Source: Sphingorhabdus pulchriflava
GTDB lineage: Bacteria; Pseudomonadota; Alphaproteobacteria; Sphingomonadales; Sphingomonadaceae
Length of the DNA stretch: 64,000 bases
Reading direction: 5' to 3'
Assembly: GCF_003367235.1 (NCBI RefSeq)
Contig: NZ_QRGP01000002.1
Location: 124,001-188,000, forward strand
Within the stretch, counting starts at the first letter, position 1. Every line of letters starts with the position of its first letter. The notes below the pieces were generated by a model. That model had not been told where the DNA came from and ran no database searches. It worked only from the letters and a program-made list of their open reading frames with translations. The position numbers and the translations under genes are program-made. This document shows positions 26,801 to 36,024 of the stretch, in pieces.

Positions 26801-29800
26801 GGTCGGCGACTGCCGGGACGGATTATGTCGCCCAGTCGCTGACGGCGCAGACCATCCCTGCGGGCAGCAGTACCTATATCTTCACCGTCCTGCTCAACGG
26901 CGACACGCTGAATGAACCCAGTGAGAGCTACTTCGTCAACGTCACCAGCGCGGTCAATGCTGTGGTCGTCGATGGCCAGGGCGTCGGCACGATCACCAAC
27001 GATGATCCGCTACCTTCGCTTTCGATCAACGATGTTTCGGTGACCGAGGGTAATGCGGGGACGGTCAATGCCGTCTTCACGGTCAACCTCTCGGCTGCAA
27101 GCGGCCAGACAGTTGCGGTCAACTATGCAACAGCCAATGGAACGGCAACGCAACCCGCAGACTATACCAACACAAGCGGCACGCTCACCTTCACGCCCGG
27201 CCAGACAAGCCGCACCATCACGGTGCCCGTGATTGGCGAAACTGTGCCCGAGGCGAACGAAACCTATTTCGTAAATCTGTCAGGGGCGACTAACGCAATC
27301 ATCGCGGACAATCAGGGACTGGGTACGATTAACAATGATGATGTGCCGGTAACAGTCTCGCCGGGGTCGCTGCCCAATGGAACGGTGGGGACAGCTTATA
27401 GTCAGACACTCACCGCATCGGCTGGGGTTGCGCCCTATAGCTTTGCCGTAACCGCAGGGGCTCTACCAACCGGACTGACCCTGACCGGCGGCGGCACGCT
27501 TTCGGGTACCCCGACCGCATCGGGCGTGTTCAACTTCACTGTGTCTGCGACCGATTCCAGCGGAGCGCCCGGACCGTTCAGCGGCAGCCAGGCTTATGCG
27601 TTGACGATCGTATCGCCTCCAATCATTGCAAATGATGATACAGGCGCGGCTGCGGTCAACGGCTTCACAGGGGGCACGGCCTATGCCGATGTCCTCGCCA
27701 ACAACGGCAATGGGCCCGACACGCTTGGCGGCGTTCCCGCCACGCTCACGACCGTAACGCTAAGCCAATTGGCCACGACCAACCCGGCGATCACGCTAAA
27801 CCCGGCGACCGGCGCGGTTGTTGTCGCCCCAGCCACCGCGGCGGGAAGCTATACGGTGACCTATGAAATCTGTCAGGCAGTGGATCCAGCGAACTGTGCA
27901 GCTGCAATCGCCGAGGTAAGCGTAGCTCCGGCAGCCATTGCAGCGCTCGACGACGTCAATGCGCCGGACATCAGCACGGTGACGGGTGGCACGGCCTACG
28001 CCAATATTCTTGCCAATAATGGTAATGGCCCAGACACGCTGAACGGCGCTGCGGCGACTTTTGCCAATGTGGTTGTGACGTCCTCGACTTCTTCCAATGC
28101 TGGCGTGACGCTCAACCCCGCTACTGGCAGGATCAACGTTGCGGTCGGCACACCCGTCGGGTCTCAGTCGGTCAACTATACGATTTGCGAACAGCTCAAC
28201 CCGACCAATTGTGCGTCGGCGGTGGCCAGCGTGACGGTGATCGACATTCCGCCTGTGGCTGGTCCGGTAACGCTAACCGTGCCTTATGACGCTGCCGCTA
28301 CCAATGTACCGCTCGTGATAACCGGCGGCGCGCCGACCAGTGTCAACGAGGTTACCCCATCGCTGCACGGCACTGTGATGGCCAGCGGCACGACTATCAC
28401 CTATCAGCCCAACCCGGGCTATGCCGGACCCGATAGCTTTACCTATAGCGCAACCAATAGCGGCGGCACTTCCTCGGCTGCACTGGTGTCGATTACAGTG
28501 CAGGATCCGGTGGTGACAATCACGCCTTCAGGTGGCCTCAACGCCAGTATTGCTGTCCCCTACACCCAAAGCTTCACTTTCAATGGCGGTGCACAGCCAT
28601 GGTCGGGATATCAGGTTACCAACCTGCCAGCCGGACTTTCCATTACGGGCACCACTGCGAACAGCGTGACGGTTTCGGGCACGCCGACAGCGGCTGGCGC
28701 GTTCAACCTCAATGTCTCGGCGACCGACAGCAGCAGTGGCAATGGCCCCTTCACCGTCGGTCAGGCGTTCACGCTGAACGTTGCTGGACCCGGTTTGGCG
28801 CTGATTCCCGGCTCGGGCACGCTGAACGCGCCCTATGCAGCGGCCTTCAGCCAGAATTTCACCGCATCCGGAGGGACCGGGCCCTATAGCTATACCCTGA
28901 CAGGCGCGTTGCCTGCAGGCCTCAGCTTCAGCGGTTCGACACTGTCTGGTACACCAACCGCCCCGGGTAGCTATCCCGTCACCGTAACCGCAACCGATAC
29001 GGGTTCGACCGGAACGGGCGCGCCGTTCACCGTCGCGCAGAATTACACCATTGATGTGCCTGCGCCGACCATAGCGATAGCGCCTGCTGTGGTTCCGGCA
29101 GCGAATGCAGGGGTTGCCTATTCGCAGACTCTGACCAGTTCGGGAGGTGTTGCACCTTATACCCTGGCTCTGACATCAGGCAGCCTGCCGACTGGACTGA
29201 CGTTCAGCGCCGGTACGCTCTCAGGCACACCGACCCAGGTTGGCAGCTTCAACTTCACCATCACCTCGACCGACAATTTTGGTCAGGCGGGTAGCCGTGC
29301 CTACACGCTGACGGTCAACGCGCCGACACTGGTGCTAACACCTGGTTCGGGCACTACCAACGTTGCGTTTAACGCACCCGTGTCGCAGACCTATGTCGCA
29401 AGCGGCGGCGTCGGGCCCTATAGTTATGCTGTCACCGCCGGGGCATTGCCGACAGGGGTAACGCTGAACGGTTCGACGGGTCTGCTATCGGGCAGCACGA
29501 TCCAGGTGGGGACATTCAGCTTCACCGTGACCGCGACCGACACGACTATAACCGGCGTAGGTGCGCCATTCTCCGTTTCGGGCAATTATGCCCTTACGGT
29601 GGCTCCGCCTGTGATTGCGATCGATCAGGCAAGCTTGCCATCCGCAACGGTTGCTTCTGCCTATAGCACAACCGTCACAGCCTCGGGCGCCATCGCACCT
29701 TATAGCTATGCAATTACTGCGGGCGCTCTGCCGGCGGGCCTCAGCCTGTCGTCTGGAGGAACATTGTCGGGCACACCGACCGCTGGCGGCAATTTCAACT

Positions 29801-32706
29801 TCACGATCACCGCGACCGATTCAAGCGGTACGCCCGGACCGTTTAACGGTGCACGCGCCTTCACATTGAACGTCGCCTCGGCATCTGTGACCTTGCCTGC
29901 AACCAGCCTTGCTAGCGGTCAGCGCAATGTGCCCTATGCAGCGACGTTGAACCCGGCGAGCGGAGGCACCGCTCCTTATAGCTATGTCGTAACTGCTGGT
30001 GCGCTTCCCACCGGAATGACGCTCTCTGCTTCGGGTGTGCTGGGTGGTACCCCCACCGCCTTTGGCAGCTTCAGCTTTACCGTAACCGCGACAGATAGCA
30101 GTACGGGTACCGGCCCTTATGGCGGCAATCAGAGCTTTGCGCTGACGATTGTCGACCAGCCGCCTGTCGCAGGCGCAGTCAGTCTCAGCCTGCCCTATGG
30201 CTCTGGAGCGACGCCGGTTGCGCTGAACCTTTCGGGCGGCACGGCAACCTCGGTTGCAATTGCCTCAGGCCCAGCCAATGGCAGTGCAACGGTCGGCGGA
30301 CTGACCGTCAGCTATCAGCCCAATGCCAGCTTCTCCGGAACCGACAGCTTCACCTATACCGCCACCAACAGCGGCGGCACTTCGTCTCCCGCGACGGTGA
30401 CGATAACGGTCGGGGCCCCGGCGTTGACGGTTACAGCGGCTGGCCCGCTGACAACGACTGTCGGACAGGCCTATAGCCAGACTTTCAACTTTGCGGGCGG
30501 TACGGCTCCGTTCAGCGCCTACACCGTTACCGGATTGCCAGCAGGCCTTTCGGTCAGCAGCAGCAGCGCCAACAGCGTGACCATAGCCGGTACGCCGACC
30601 GCGAGTGGCAGCTTCGCCCTCACGGTCAGCGGACAGGACAGCAGCACCGGTAATGGGCCGTTCACCGCGTCTCAGGGTTTCACTCTGAACGTGGCGGCAC
30701 CCAATCTGGCGCTAGCCCCCGCATCGGGCAGCTTCACCGCCACCTATGCTGGGCCCTATAGCCAAAGCATCGCTGCCAGCGGCGGGGTTGGGCCTTACAG
30801 CTACGCGCTGACCGGTAGCCTGCCAGCTGGTGTAACGCTCAACGCTGCAACCGGTGCGGTTTCGGGAACGCCAACCGCATCGGGCAGTTTTGCCTTCACC
30901 GTCACGGCCACGGACACTGGTGCGACCGGGGCTGGAGCACCGTTCACCGTGGCGGGCAACTATAGCCTGACCGTTGCCGCACCGACGATTGTCGTCACGC
31001 CAACGGCGCTTCCTGCTGCGATTGCGGGCCAAGCCTATACGGCTACGTTGTCGGCTTCGGGTGCGGTTGCTCCCTATAGTTACACGTTGACCGGCGGTGC
31101 CTTGCCGACGGGCGTGACACTGGCTGCGAATGGCCAGCTATCGGGTACGCCAACGGTGTCGGGCAGCTTCGCCTTTGCGGTGCAGGTCCGCGACGCCAAT
31201 GGCCAGACTGGTGCTGCCAACCTGACATTGGGCGTGGGTGTGCCGACTTTGACGATAACGCCAGCAACACTGCCTGCAGCGGTTCAGGGTATCGCCTATA
31301 GCCAGGCGTTGACGGCAAGTGGGGGCATTGCGCCTTACAGCTTCGCCATAAGTTCCGGCACATTGCCCGCCGGTTTGACGCTGAACACCACAACCGGTGT
31401 TATAAGCGGGACGCCAACGACATCGGGTACCGCGAACTTTGCGATCACCGCAACCGACAGCACCGGCGGAACGCCTGCAACGCTGACGGTCAATTTTGCC
31501 CTGCAAGTGGCGGCCCGGCCAGACCCGGCGACCGATCCCGAAGTGCGCGGGCTGGTTCAGGCCCAGGTGGCGGCCACCCGCCGCTTCGCCGACGCCCAGG
31601 TCGACAACTTCATGCAGCGCATGGAAAGCATGCACGGCGAAGGCAGCGGCAATGGCGAGGGGAATGGCGACGGTGCGGGTATCACATTCCGCAACAATGT
31701 CCGTCTCTCCACGCCCGATCATTGCCGCGATGCGATTACGATGATGACAAATGCAGCCTGCGCCAACCGCAGCCGCATGTCGGGCATCGTATCGCTCAAC
31801 AACTGGAGCGCAGAGGGCAGTGCCAAAGCCGAAGGTCCGACAGCCAATGCCGGCGCGGGCGGCGGGGCAGGCGGCCCTTGGACAATCTGGGCCGGCGGCG
31901 CGATCCGCTTTGGCGAACGTGAAGCGAATAGCGGACGTGTCTCGCAAGAGTTCGAATCCGAAGGCATCACCATCGGCGCGGATTATCGCTTCAGCCCGTC
32001 TTTCGCAGCCGGTCTTGGCATCGGTCTCGGCCGGGATACCGTCGATGTCGGGGACGAAGGTTCGCGCAGCCGTGGCGAAGCCAAGACGATCGCAGTCTAT
32101 GGTAGCCACAAACTGGGTGACGGCTTCTTCGTCGACTGGCTGGGTGGGTATCAAAAGCTCGATTTCGACCTGCGCCGCTATGTCACGTTGACCGGTGCGC
32201 TGCTGAACTCCAGCCGCGACGGCCACCAATGGTTCGGAACGTTGAGCACGGGGGCGGATATCCTGCGTGGCGATTGGCAGCTGACGCCTTATGCCCGCAT
32301 CGACATCACCCGGGCGACGCTCAACGGCTATTCGGAAAGCAGTGGCTCGGTGTTCGACCTGACCTTCCTCGATCAGGATGTGAACTTCACTTCGCTCGGT
32401 CTGGGCACAAGGTTCAAATACCGCCACAAGACCGGCTGGGGCGAATTGCTTCCACAATTGCGAGCCGAATATCAGTGGAATGTAGAACGAAGCGCCGACG
32501 CGCGCGTTGCCTATGCTGACCGGATCTCGGGGCCCTTCTCCACAATTCCCCTTTCGGGCATTGGCAGCGAAGAACTGACACTTGGCGGCAAGCTGGAAGC
32601 GCTGTTTGATCCCAACTGGGCTCTGGCGGTCGAATATATCGGCCGCATCAGTCCGGGGGCTGGTTCCGACAATATGTTTCAGATCGGTGTGAAACACGAA
32701 TTCTAG
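23899..32706 (+). CDS. Giant autotransporter adhesin with putative Ig and Calx-beta repeats
   Basis: A 2,935-residue protein in one unbroken frame. The signal peptide ends PQAHAQ near residue 33; I chose the ATG at 23899 because GGGGGAAG precedes it, though the frame is open from 23800. By eye the passenger has: a Cys-containing module used twice (about 35-135 and 435-525); about 15 putative Ig (He_PIG) modules, each with a GLSLSSGGVLSGTPT-like core; five Calx-beta modules ending GTILNDD or similar (first near 326, then four in tandem about 710-1150); two modules containing LANNGNGPDTL; and two ending DSFTYTATNSGG. A helical linker (about 2548-2578) and a roughly 280-residue barrel ending VKHEF complete a type Va autotransporter. 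Likely role: surface adhesion. Confidence 0.88.
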   Translation: MRSSAASVWLKRIMGIFALMLVQILLVPQAHAQHTSGECPPQTATVTAGGTVTINISDCELPGFGGLGAIDGGSFGTPDFENHGTAITRRVGSGPTTQWFLDYSHNGTTGIGSTDVFELSDGSLTGSGDIQFTITINASASPITVAPSSLPTITAGTFFSQTLTATGGASPYTYVLQSGAFPVGLSLSSGGVLSGTPTQRGAYSFSVRATDSTTPTAQFTDKGYTGTVQSPTLALSPGTYAMSQGVSGSFSIGVSGGVAPYSFLVEPVPPNALPPGLSLSASGVVSGTPTSSGSFNTTIRVGDASTGPGTYFELETLTINVAPPPSVSIAVAPSSVNEDGATNLTYTVTRSATSTSALTVNLSYSGTATSGSDYTGAAATVVIPANATTATLTLDPTADTTSESNETAIVTVAAGTGYTVGAPSSATGTILNDEGTSTYPGCATRNVTVANGGTVRVDLSACHFFGLGVVSVAPTNGTATAGPGPVNYYDYTHNGNSATSDRFVVLDDNSQTIVINVTITPPTSSIVVLPASLSAMTAGTAFSEALTSSGGTGPYTYTVSTGALPTGLSLSSTGVISGTPTQRGSYSVGIRAQDSLGAFTVKGYTGTVAAASLTLVSGTGTAIQSVAFTQTLATTNGVAPFTYLVETGSLPSGITLSSAGVLSGTTSAAAGPYSVTIRVTDSSTGVGTNFQLQPFTLTVSPPPTVSIAVTPASVSEDGATNLTYTVTRSLNLSSPTTVNITTAGTATSGVDYTGGVATVVIPANATTATITINPSVDGSVEPDETVTLIVAAGTGYSVGAPSNAVGTILNDDVPSATIAVSPAAVAEDGAPNLVYTVTLSQAPNSPVSINYTVGGTAANGTDYATITSPLIINTGQTTGTITVNPTADTSIESDETVSITLAAGAGYTVGVPNNAVGTILNDDLPNLTINDVTLNEGNAGITNATFTVSLSAPAGPGGVTFNIATANGSATAGTDYVAQSLTAQTIPAGSSTYIFTVLLNGDTLNEPSESYFVNVTSAVNAVVVDGQGVGTITNDDPLPSLSINDVSVTEGNAGTVNAVFTVNLSAASGQTVAVNYATANGTATQPADYTNTSGTLTFTPGQTSRTITVPVIGETVPEANETYFVNLSGATNAIIADNQGLGTINNDDVPVTVSPGSLPNGTVGTAYSQTLTASAGVAPYSFAVTAGALPTGLTLTGGGTLSGTPTASGVFNFTVSATDSSGAPGPFSGSQAYALTIVSPPIIANDDTGAAAVNGFTGGTAYADVLANNGNGPDTLGGVPATLTTVTLSQLATTNPAITLNPATGAVVVAPATAAGSYTVTYEICQAVDPANCAAAIAEVSVAPAAIAALDDVNAPDISTVTGGTAYANILANNGNGPDTLNGAAATFANVVVTSSTSSNAGVTLNPATGRINVAVGTPVGSQSVNYTICEQLNPTNCASAVASVTVIDIPPVAGPVTLTVPYDAAATNVPLVITGGAPTSVNEVTPSLHGTVMASGTTITYQPNPGYAGPDSFTYSATNSGGTSSAALVSITVQDPVVTITPSGGLNASIAVPYTQSFTFNGGAQPWSGYQVTNLPAGLSITGTTANSVTVSGTPTAAGAFNLNVSATDSSSGNGPFTVGQAFTLNVAGPGLALIPGSGTLNAPYAAAFSQNFTASGGTGPYSYTLTGALPAGLSFSGSTLSGTPTAPGSYPVTVTATDTGSTGTGAPFTVAQNYTIDVPAPTIAIAPAVVPAANAGVAYSQTLTSSGGVAPYTLALTSGSLPTGLTFSAGTLSGTPTQVGSFNFTITSTDNFGQAGSRAYTLTVNAPTLVLTPGSGTTNVAFNAPVSQTYVASGGVGPYSYAVTAGALPTGVTLNGSTGLLSGSTIQVGTFSFTVTATDTTITGVGAPFSVSGNYALTVAPPVIAIDQASLPSATVASAYSTTVTASGAIAPYSYAITAGALPAGLSLSSGGTLSGTPTAGGNFNFTITATDSSGTPGPFNGARAFTLNVASASVTLPATSLASGQRNVPYAATLNPASGGTAPYSYVVTAGALPTGMTLSASGVLGGTPTAFGSFSFTVTATDSSTGTGPYGGNQSFALTIVDQPPVAGAVSLSLPYGSGATPVALNLSGGTATSVAIASGPANGSATVGGLTVSYQPNASFSGTDSFTYTATNSGGTSSPATVTITVGAPALTVTAAGPLTTTVGQAYSQTFNFAGGTAPFSAYTVTGLPAGLSVSSSSANSVTIAGTPTASGSFALTVSGQDSSTGNGPFTASQGFTLNVAAPNLALAPASGSFTATYAGPYSQSIAASGGVGPYSYALTGSLPAGVTLNAATGAVSGTPTASGSFAFTVTATDTGATGAGAPFTVAGNYSLTVAAPTIVVTPTALPAAIAGQAYTATLSASGAVAPYSYTLTGGALPTGVTLAANGQLSGTPTVSGSFAFAVQVRDANGQTGAANLTLGVGVPTLTITPATLPAAVQGIAYSQALTASGGIAPYSFAISSGTLPAGLTLNTTTGVISGTPTTSGTANFAITATDSTGGTPATLTVNFALQVAARPDPATDPEVRGLVQAQVAATRRFADAQVDNFMQRMESMHGEGSGNGEGNGDGAGITFRNNVRLSTPDHCRDAITMMTNAACANRSRMSGIVSLNNWSAEGSAKAEGPTANAGAGGGAGGPWTIWAGGAIRFGEREANSGRVSQEFESEGITIGADYRFSPSFAAGLGIGLGRDTVDVGDEGSRSRGEAKTIAVYGSHKLGDGFFVDWLGGYQKLDFDLRRYVTLTGALLNSSRDGHQWFGTLSTGADILRGDWQLTPYARIDITRATLNGYSESSGSVFDLTFLDQDVNFTSLGLGTRFKYRHKTGWGELLPQLRAEYQWNVERSADARVAYADRISGPFSTIPLSGIGSEELTLGGKLEALFDPNWALAVEYIGRISPGAGSDNMFQIGVKHEF

Positions 32707-32739
32707 TTCTGGTATCCAGATTCCAGGGTTCGGAAATTT

Positions 32740-32770
32740 AAAGGGGGCAGGTCAAACCTGCCCCCTTTTT
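32740..32770 (+). terminator. Rho-independent terminator of the giant autotransporter gene
   Basis: A near-perfect palindrome with a long stem (AAAGGGGGCAGGT pairing with ACCTGCCCCCTTT) and a tiny loop, followed by T residues. It begins 34 bases after the stop codon and is the clearest terminator in the window. Confidence 0.9.
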
Positions 32771-32873
32771 CATATGGAACAAGGGTGAGTGGAGGCCTGC
32801 CTATATTGTGGCCGCGGAGCAATAAACCGCACTGGCCGCACAGCCTTAAACGATTGCTATATATAGAGAAAAC

Positions 32874-32948
32874 TGGAGCGGGCGAAGGGATTCGAACCCT
32901 CGACCCCAACCTTGGCAAGGTTGTGCTCTACCCCTGAGCTACGCCCGC
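32874..32948 (-). tRNA. tRNA-Gly (anticodon GCC)
   Basis: The minus strand gives a full cloverleaf. The acceptor GCGGGCG pairs with CGCCCGC, the D arm is GCTC AGGGGTA GAGC, the anticodon stem AACCT...AGGTT carries loop TTGCCAA (anticodon GCC, reads GGC/GGT), the T arm is GAGGG TTCGAAT CCCTT, and CCA is encoded. It is 75 bases long. The rest of the 433-base gap 32707-33139 holds the terminator and no visible gene. Confidence 0.97.
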
Positions 32949-33139
32949 TCTGGCGGCTGGAATCGGGTGATGTCCAGCGGGTGAGGCGCGCCATTAGCAG
33001 GCGTTATCGGGGGCTGCAAGCCCTTTAATCACAGCAGAATTGCTTTGCTTTTTTGAAGGCGTGGGACGCACTATCTTGGCATATGCGCGTCGCACCCCAC
33101 ATAAGGGGCACGGACGATTCGGATATCGGGAGCAGTAAT

Positions 33140-34054
33140 TTGGCCAGCATGGGTTTGACCACCGAAGAACAGAAAGCCGTGCAGGCTTTTCGCGACGAAA
33201 TTGTCGAGCCGTCGATGACCAAATTGGTCATCCTCGACTTTTGGGCGGAATGGTGTGGGCCTTGCAAACAGCTGACGCCGGTGCTGGAAAAGGTTGCCGC
33301 CGATTATGCCGAAAAAGGCGTGCTCCTCGCCAAGGTCAATGTCGATGAGAACAAGTTCATCGCCGCGCAATTCCAGATCCGTTCGATCCCCACCGTCTAT
33401 GCCATGTTCCAGGGCCAGCCAGTCGCTGACCTGACCAGTGCGCGTACCGAACCGCAGCTTGCGGCCATGCTGGATCAGTTGCTGGCCAAACTGCCGGTCC
33501 AGCCGGGTGCGGTGCCCGATAGCGGCCCCAGCCTTGATGAAGTCGCTGCCGCCGGTACCGAAGCGCTGGCTGAGGGCGCGAATGAAGAGGCTTATGCGAT
33601 CTTTACCGAAATTCTCGGCCACGATCCGGAGCATAAGGCAGCACTTGCCGGTATGCTCGAGGCATTGATTGCGCTCGACCGCAAGGAAGAGGCGCAGGCG
33701 ATCCACACAAGCCTGACCGATGAGCAGCGCGCCGATCCAGCTTTGGAGCGCGTGGGAACGATGCTCGCCATTGCCGCAGAGGCGCGTGACCCCGAAGAGA
33801 TTATGGCCTTGAAGGCCGCGGTGGAAGCCGCACCCGACAACCATCAGGCGCGGTTCGATCTTGCCAATGCCTTGATGGCGGCGGGCGACCGTGATGGTGC
33901 CGCAGACGCCCTGCTGGCTAGCATTGCTGCTGACCGGGCGTGGAATGAGGGTGCCGCGCGCAGCCGCCTGCTCGAAATATTCAGTATGATCGGCCTCGAA
34001 GATCCGTGGGTCGCAGCGACACGTCGTAAATTGTCGGCAATATTGTTCGGCTGA
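33140..34054 (+). CDS. ybbN: Thioredoxin-domain co-chaperone YbbN (CnoX-like)
   Basis: About 304 residues: an N-terminal thioredoxin domain with WCGPC intact (FWAEWCGPCKQL), then a C-terminal helical region of degenerate tetratricopeptide repeats (EALAEGANEEAYAIF, NHQARFDLANALMAAGDRDGA). This is the YbbN/CnoX layout; the family binds chaperone clients and protects them from oxidation. I favour the TTG at 33140 because GGGAG lies 7 bases before it; the ATG at 33149 is the alternative. It overlaps the next gene by one base (TGATG), a coupled pair common in alphaproteobacteria. Confidence 0.88.
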   Translation: MASMGLTTEEQKAVQAFRDEIVEPSMTKLVILDFWAEWCGPCKQLTPVLEKVAADYAEKGVLLAKVNVDENKFIAAQFQIRSIPTVYAMFQGQPVADLTSARTEPQLAAMLDQLLAKLPVQPGAVPDSGPSLDEVAAAGTEALAEGANEEAYAIFTEILGHDPEHKAALAGMLEALIALDRKEEAQAIHTSLTDEQRADPALERVGTMLAIAAEARDPEEIMALKAAVEAAPDNHQARFDLANALMAAGDRDGAADALLASIAADRAWNEGAARSRLLEIFSMIGLEDPWVAATRRKLSAILFG

Positions 34055-34671
34055 TGACGGTTAAGCGGATCTCGATCTTCCCGCTCTCAGGGGTGATCAT
34101 GCTTCCCGGCATGCAATTGCCGCTGCATATTTTTGAGCCGCGCTACCGTTCGCTCGTCAGCGATGCTTTGGCGCGCGACCGGATGATCGGGATGATCCAG
34201 CCCAAAAGCGGCGGCGAGCATCCTCCGTTGTTTGCGGTGGGCTGTCTGGGCCGGATCGACGATGTCGAGGCGCTCGAAGACGGGCGCTATAACATCGTTC
34301 TCGAAGGGTTGCAGCGCTTCACCCTCACCCGCGAGCTTGACGTCGGAACGCCGTTTCGCCAGATCGAGGCGGAATTGTGGGAAGAGGATGAATTGGGCGA
34401 GGCGCTCTCGCTGGGCGAACGCGCGTCGTTTGAAATCGAGGCGCGCCGTTTCGCCGAAGCGCAGGGCTATGCGGTCGACTGGAACGCGGTGGGCGAACTC
34501 GACGATTACTCGCTGGTCAATATCGTCGCGCAGATCGCGCCCTTCGATGCGGCGGCCAAGCAGGCCCTGCTAGAGGCCAAGGGGCTGGCAACGCGCAGCG
34601 AACTGATTGTCCAGCTGATGCAGTTTTTTGGCCGCCATGATGGCTCTGACGACCGGGTAACGTTGCAATAA
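34054..34671 (+). CDS. LON-protease substrate-binding (LonN) domain protein
   Basis: A 205-residue protein consisting of a Lon N-terminal-like domain: opening ISIFPLSGVIMLPGMQLPLHIFEPRYR, then IGMIQPK and a GCLGRI motif. It has no AAA or protease domain. Stand-alone LonN proteins are widespread in alphaproteobacteria, and their role is not settled; a part in proteostasis is suggested by coupling to ybbN. It ends three bases from the convergent marC stop. Confidence 0.88.
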   Translation: MTVKRISIFPLSGVIMLPGMQLPLHIFEPRYRSLVSDALARDRMIGMIQPKSGGEHPPLFAVGCLGRIDDVEALEDGRYNIVLEGLQRFTLTRELDVGTPFRQIEAELWEEDELGEALSLGERASFEIEARRFAEAQGYAVDWNAVGELDDYSLVNIVAQIAPFDAAAKQALLEAKGLATRSELIVQLMQFFGRHDGSDDRVTLQ

Positions 34672-34674
34672 GCT

Positions 34675-35298
34675 TTATGCGCCGAAGCTGGCTCTAAGCC
34701 CGTCGATAACAAACTGCGCCGCCAGCGCGCCGAGCAATACGCCCAGCAGGCGCGTGATGACGGCTTCGGCTTTTGAACCTAGCACGCGCATGATCGGCCC
34801 TGCGGCAACCAGTGCGATCAGCGTCAGCAATAGCACAGCGCCTAATGCGCCGAGCACCACCAGCGAGCGGTCGAGCCCCTGATTCTGGCTCATCAACAAC
34901 ATCACCGACGCAATCGAGCCTGGTCCGGCAATCATCGGCATAGCCATCGGGAAGACCGAGACGTCCTCAATCTCTGGCGTCTCGATAATCTTCTGCGCGC
35001 GTTCCTCGCGCCGCTCGGTGCGTTTTTCGAACACCATGTCGATTGCGATCAGGAACAGCATGATCCCGCCCGCGATGCGGAAGCTGTTGAGCTCGATATG
35101 CAGTGCGCCGAGCAGATCTTCTCCAAACAGCGCAAAGACGAACAATATGCCTGCCGCGATAATCGACGCGCGGATGGCCATGCTGCGCCGCTGTTGTGCA
35201 GTCGCGCCCTTGGTCAGGCTGGCATAGATTGGCGCACAGCCCGGCGGGTCAATCACCACGAAAAAGGTGATGAAGGCAGAAACAAACAGGTCGATCAT
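34675..35298 (-). CDS. MarC-family integral membrane protein
   Basis: A 207-residue, very hydrophobic protein with about six membrane helices. The N-terminal FFVVIDPPGCAPIYASLT and the central FPMAMPMIAGPGSIASVML are characteristic of the MarC/UPF0056 family. Function is unknown; early links of MarC to multidrug resistance were not upheld. Its ATG overlaps the lipoprotein stop (ATGA at 35295-35298). It is the last gene of a yggT-folD-lipoprotein-marC minus-strand run. Confidence 0.9.
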   Translation of the reverse strand: MIDLFVSAFITFFVVIDPPGCAPIYASLTKGATAQQRRSMAIRASIIAAGILFVFALFGEDLLGALHIELNSFRIAGGIMLFLIAIDMVFEKRTERREERAQKIIETPEIEDVSVFPMAMPMIAGPGSIASVMLLMSQNQGLDRSLVVLGALGAVLLLTLIALVAAGPIMRVLGSKAEAVITRLLGVLLGALAAQFVIDGLRASFGA

Positions 35299-36017
35299 GC
35301 GGCGGGTGCGGCCACGGCGTCGTCGATGACGGTATCAAAGGCTTCACCGTTCCACAGGCGGACGGTAACCGTGCGGCTATTGTCGGGCAGGACGGTCCAG
35401 GTGAAATTCAGGCTCTGGTCGCGCGAAAGGCCCATCTTCATTTTCGCGCCCATCGGCGGAGCGGCGAGCGGTGCATTGGGTTTGCCCTTGCAACTGGCGA
35501 CACGCGTTTCGATCAGTTCGGGTGCCGCACGGGGGGCCGTGAGGGCATCGCCATGGTCGACAACCCATTTCCACTCACCATCGCCCATATAGGAAGCCGG
35601 CGCATCCGCCGGGCGGGAGCCCTTGTCCTGCCACTGCCAGACGGTGGTGAAATAGCCCACCGAGCCATCGGGCCGCTGCCAAGCGCCGGTCGTAACTCCG
35701 GTCTTGCCGTCACATGACATGAACGCCTTGTGCGGTTGCCATTTGACCGACTTTGGCGGATCGGCCTTATCTTTCAGCCATTCCAGCGCCCGATTTGGGT
35801 CGGGTGCGAACATCACCGCATCTTTTGCAGCTGTTTCGCGAAAGGCGGTCCATTGCCCCTTTTCCTGCGCCAGCCGGTTGAAGGCGATTTCGGCAGCAAT
35901 CACCGCGCTGGGATTGGCGCTTTGGGACATGGCGCGCATCTCGGGTCGCTGCGACGCACATCCGCTGACAAGCAAGGTGGTCGCGAAAAGGGCGGGAAGA
36001 TATTGGGTCCGGGTCAT
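35295..36017 (-). CDS. Putative lipoprotein of unknown function
   Basis: A 240-residue protein with a lipoprotein signal peptide (LLVSGC, lipidated Cys at 19). The region AAEIAFNRLAQEKGQWTAFRE, together with MFAPDP and an aromatic-rich strand pattern (VGYFTTVWQWQ), resembles the SnoaL/DUF4440 cone fold. I infer this loosely. The C-terminal third has no recognised domain. It begins 7 bases after folD and overlaps marC by four bases, so it is co-expressed with both. Confidence 0.68.
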   Translation of the reverse strand: MTRTQYLPALFATTLLVSGCASQRPEMRAMSQSANPSAVIAAEIAFNRLAQEKGQWTAFRETAAKDAVMFAPDPNRALEWLKDKADPPKSVKWQPHKAFMSCDGKTGVTTGAWQRPDGSVGYFTTVWQWQDKGSRPADAPASYMGDGEWKWVVDHGDALTAPRAAPELIETRVASCKGKPNAPLAAPPMGAKMKMGLSRDQSLNFTWTVLPDNSRTVTVRLWNGEAFDTVIDDAVAAPAA

Positions 36018-36024
36018 TCCCGGC

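Noticed and set aside
31138-32697. A 519-codon open frame antisense to the autotransporter barrel
   Set aside because: Shadow of the barrel coding sequence, with odd residue composition and no start signal.
23899-32706. The many similar short segments as a CRISPR array or DNA tandem repeat
   Set aside because: The repeats are protein modules of about 85-110 residues in one frame, with variable DNA and no uniform spacers. No CRISPR array is visible anywhere in the window.
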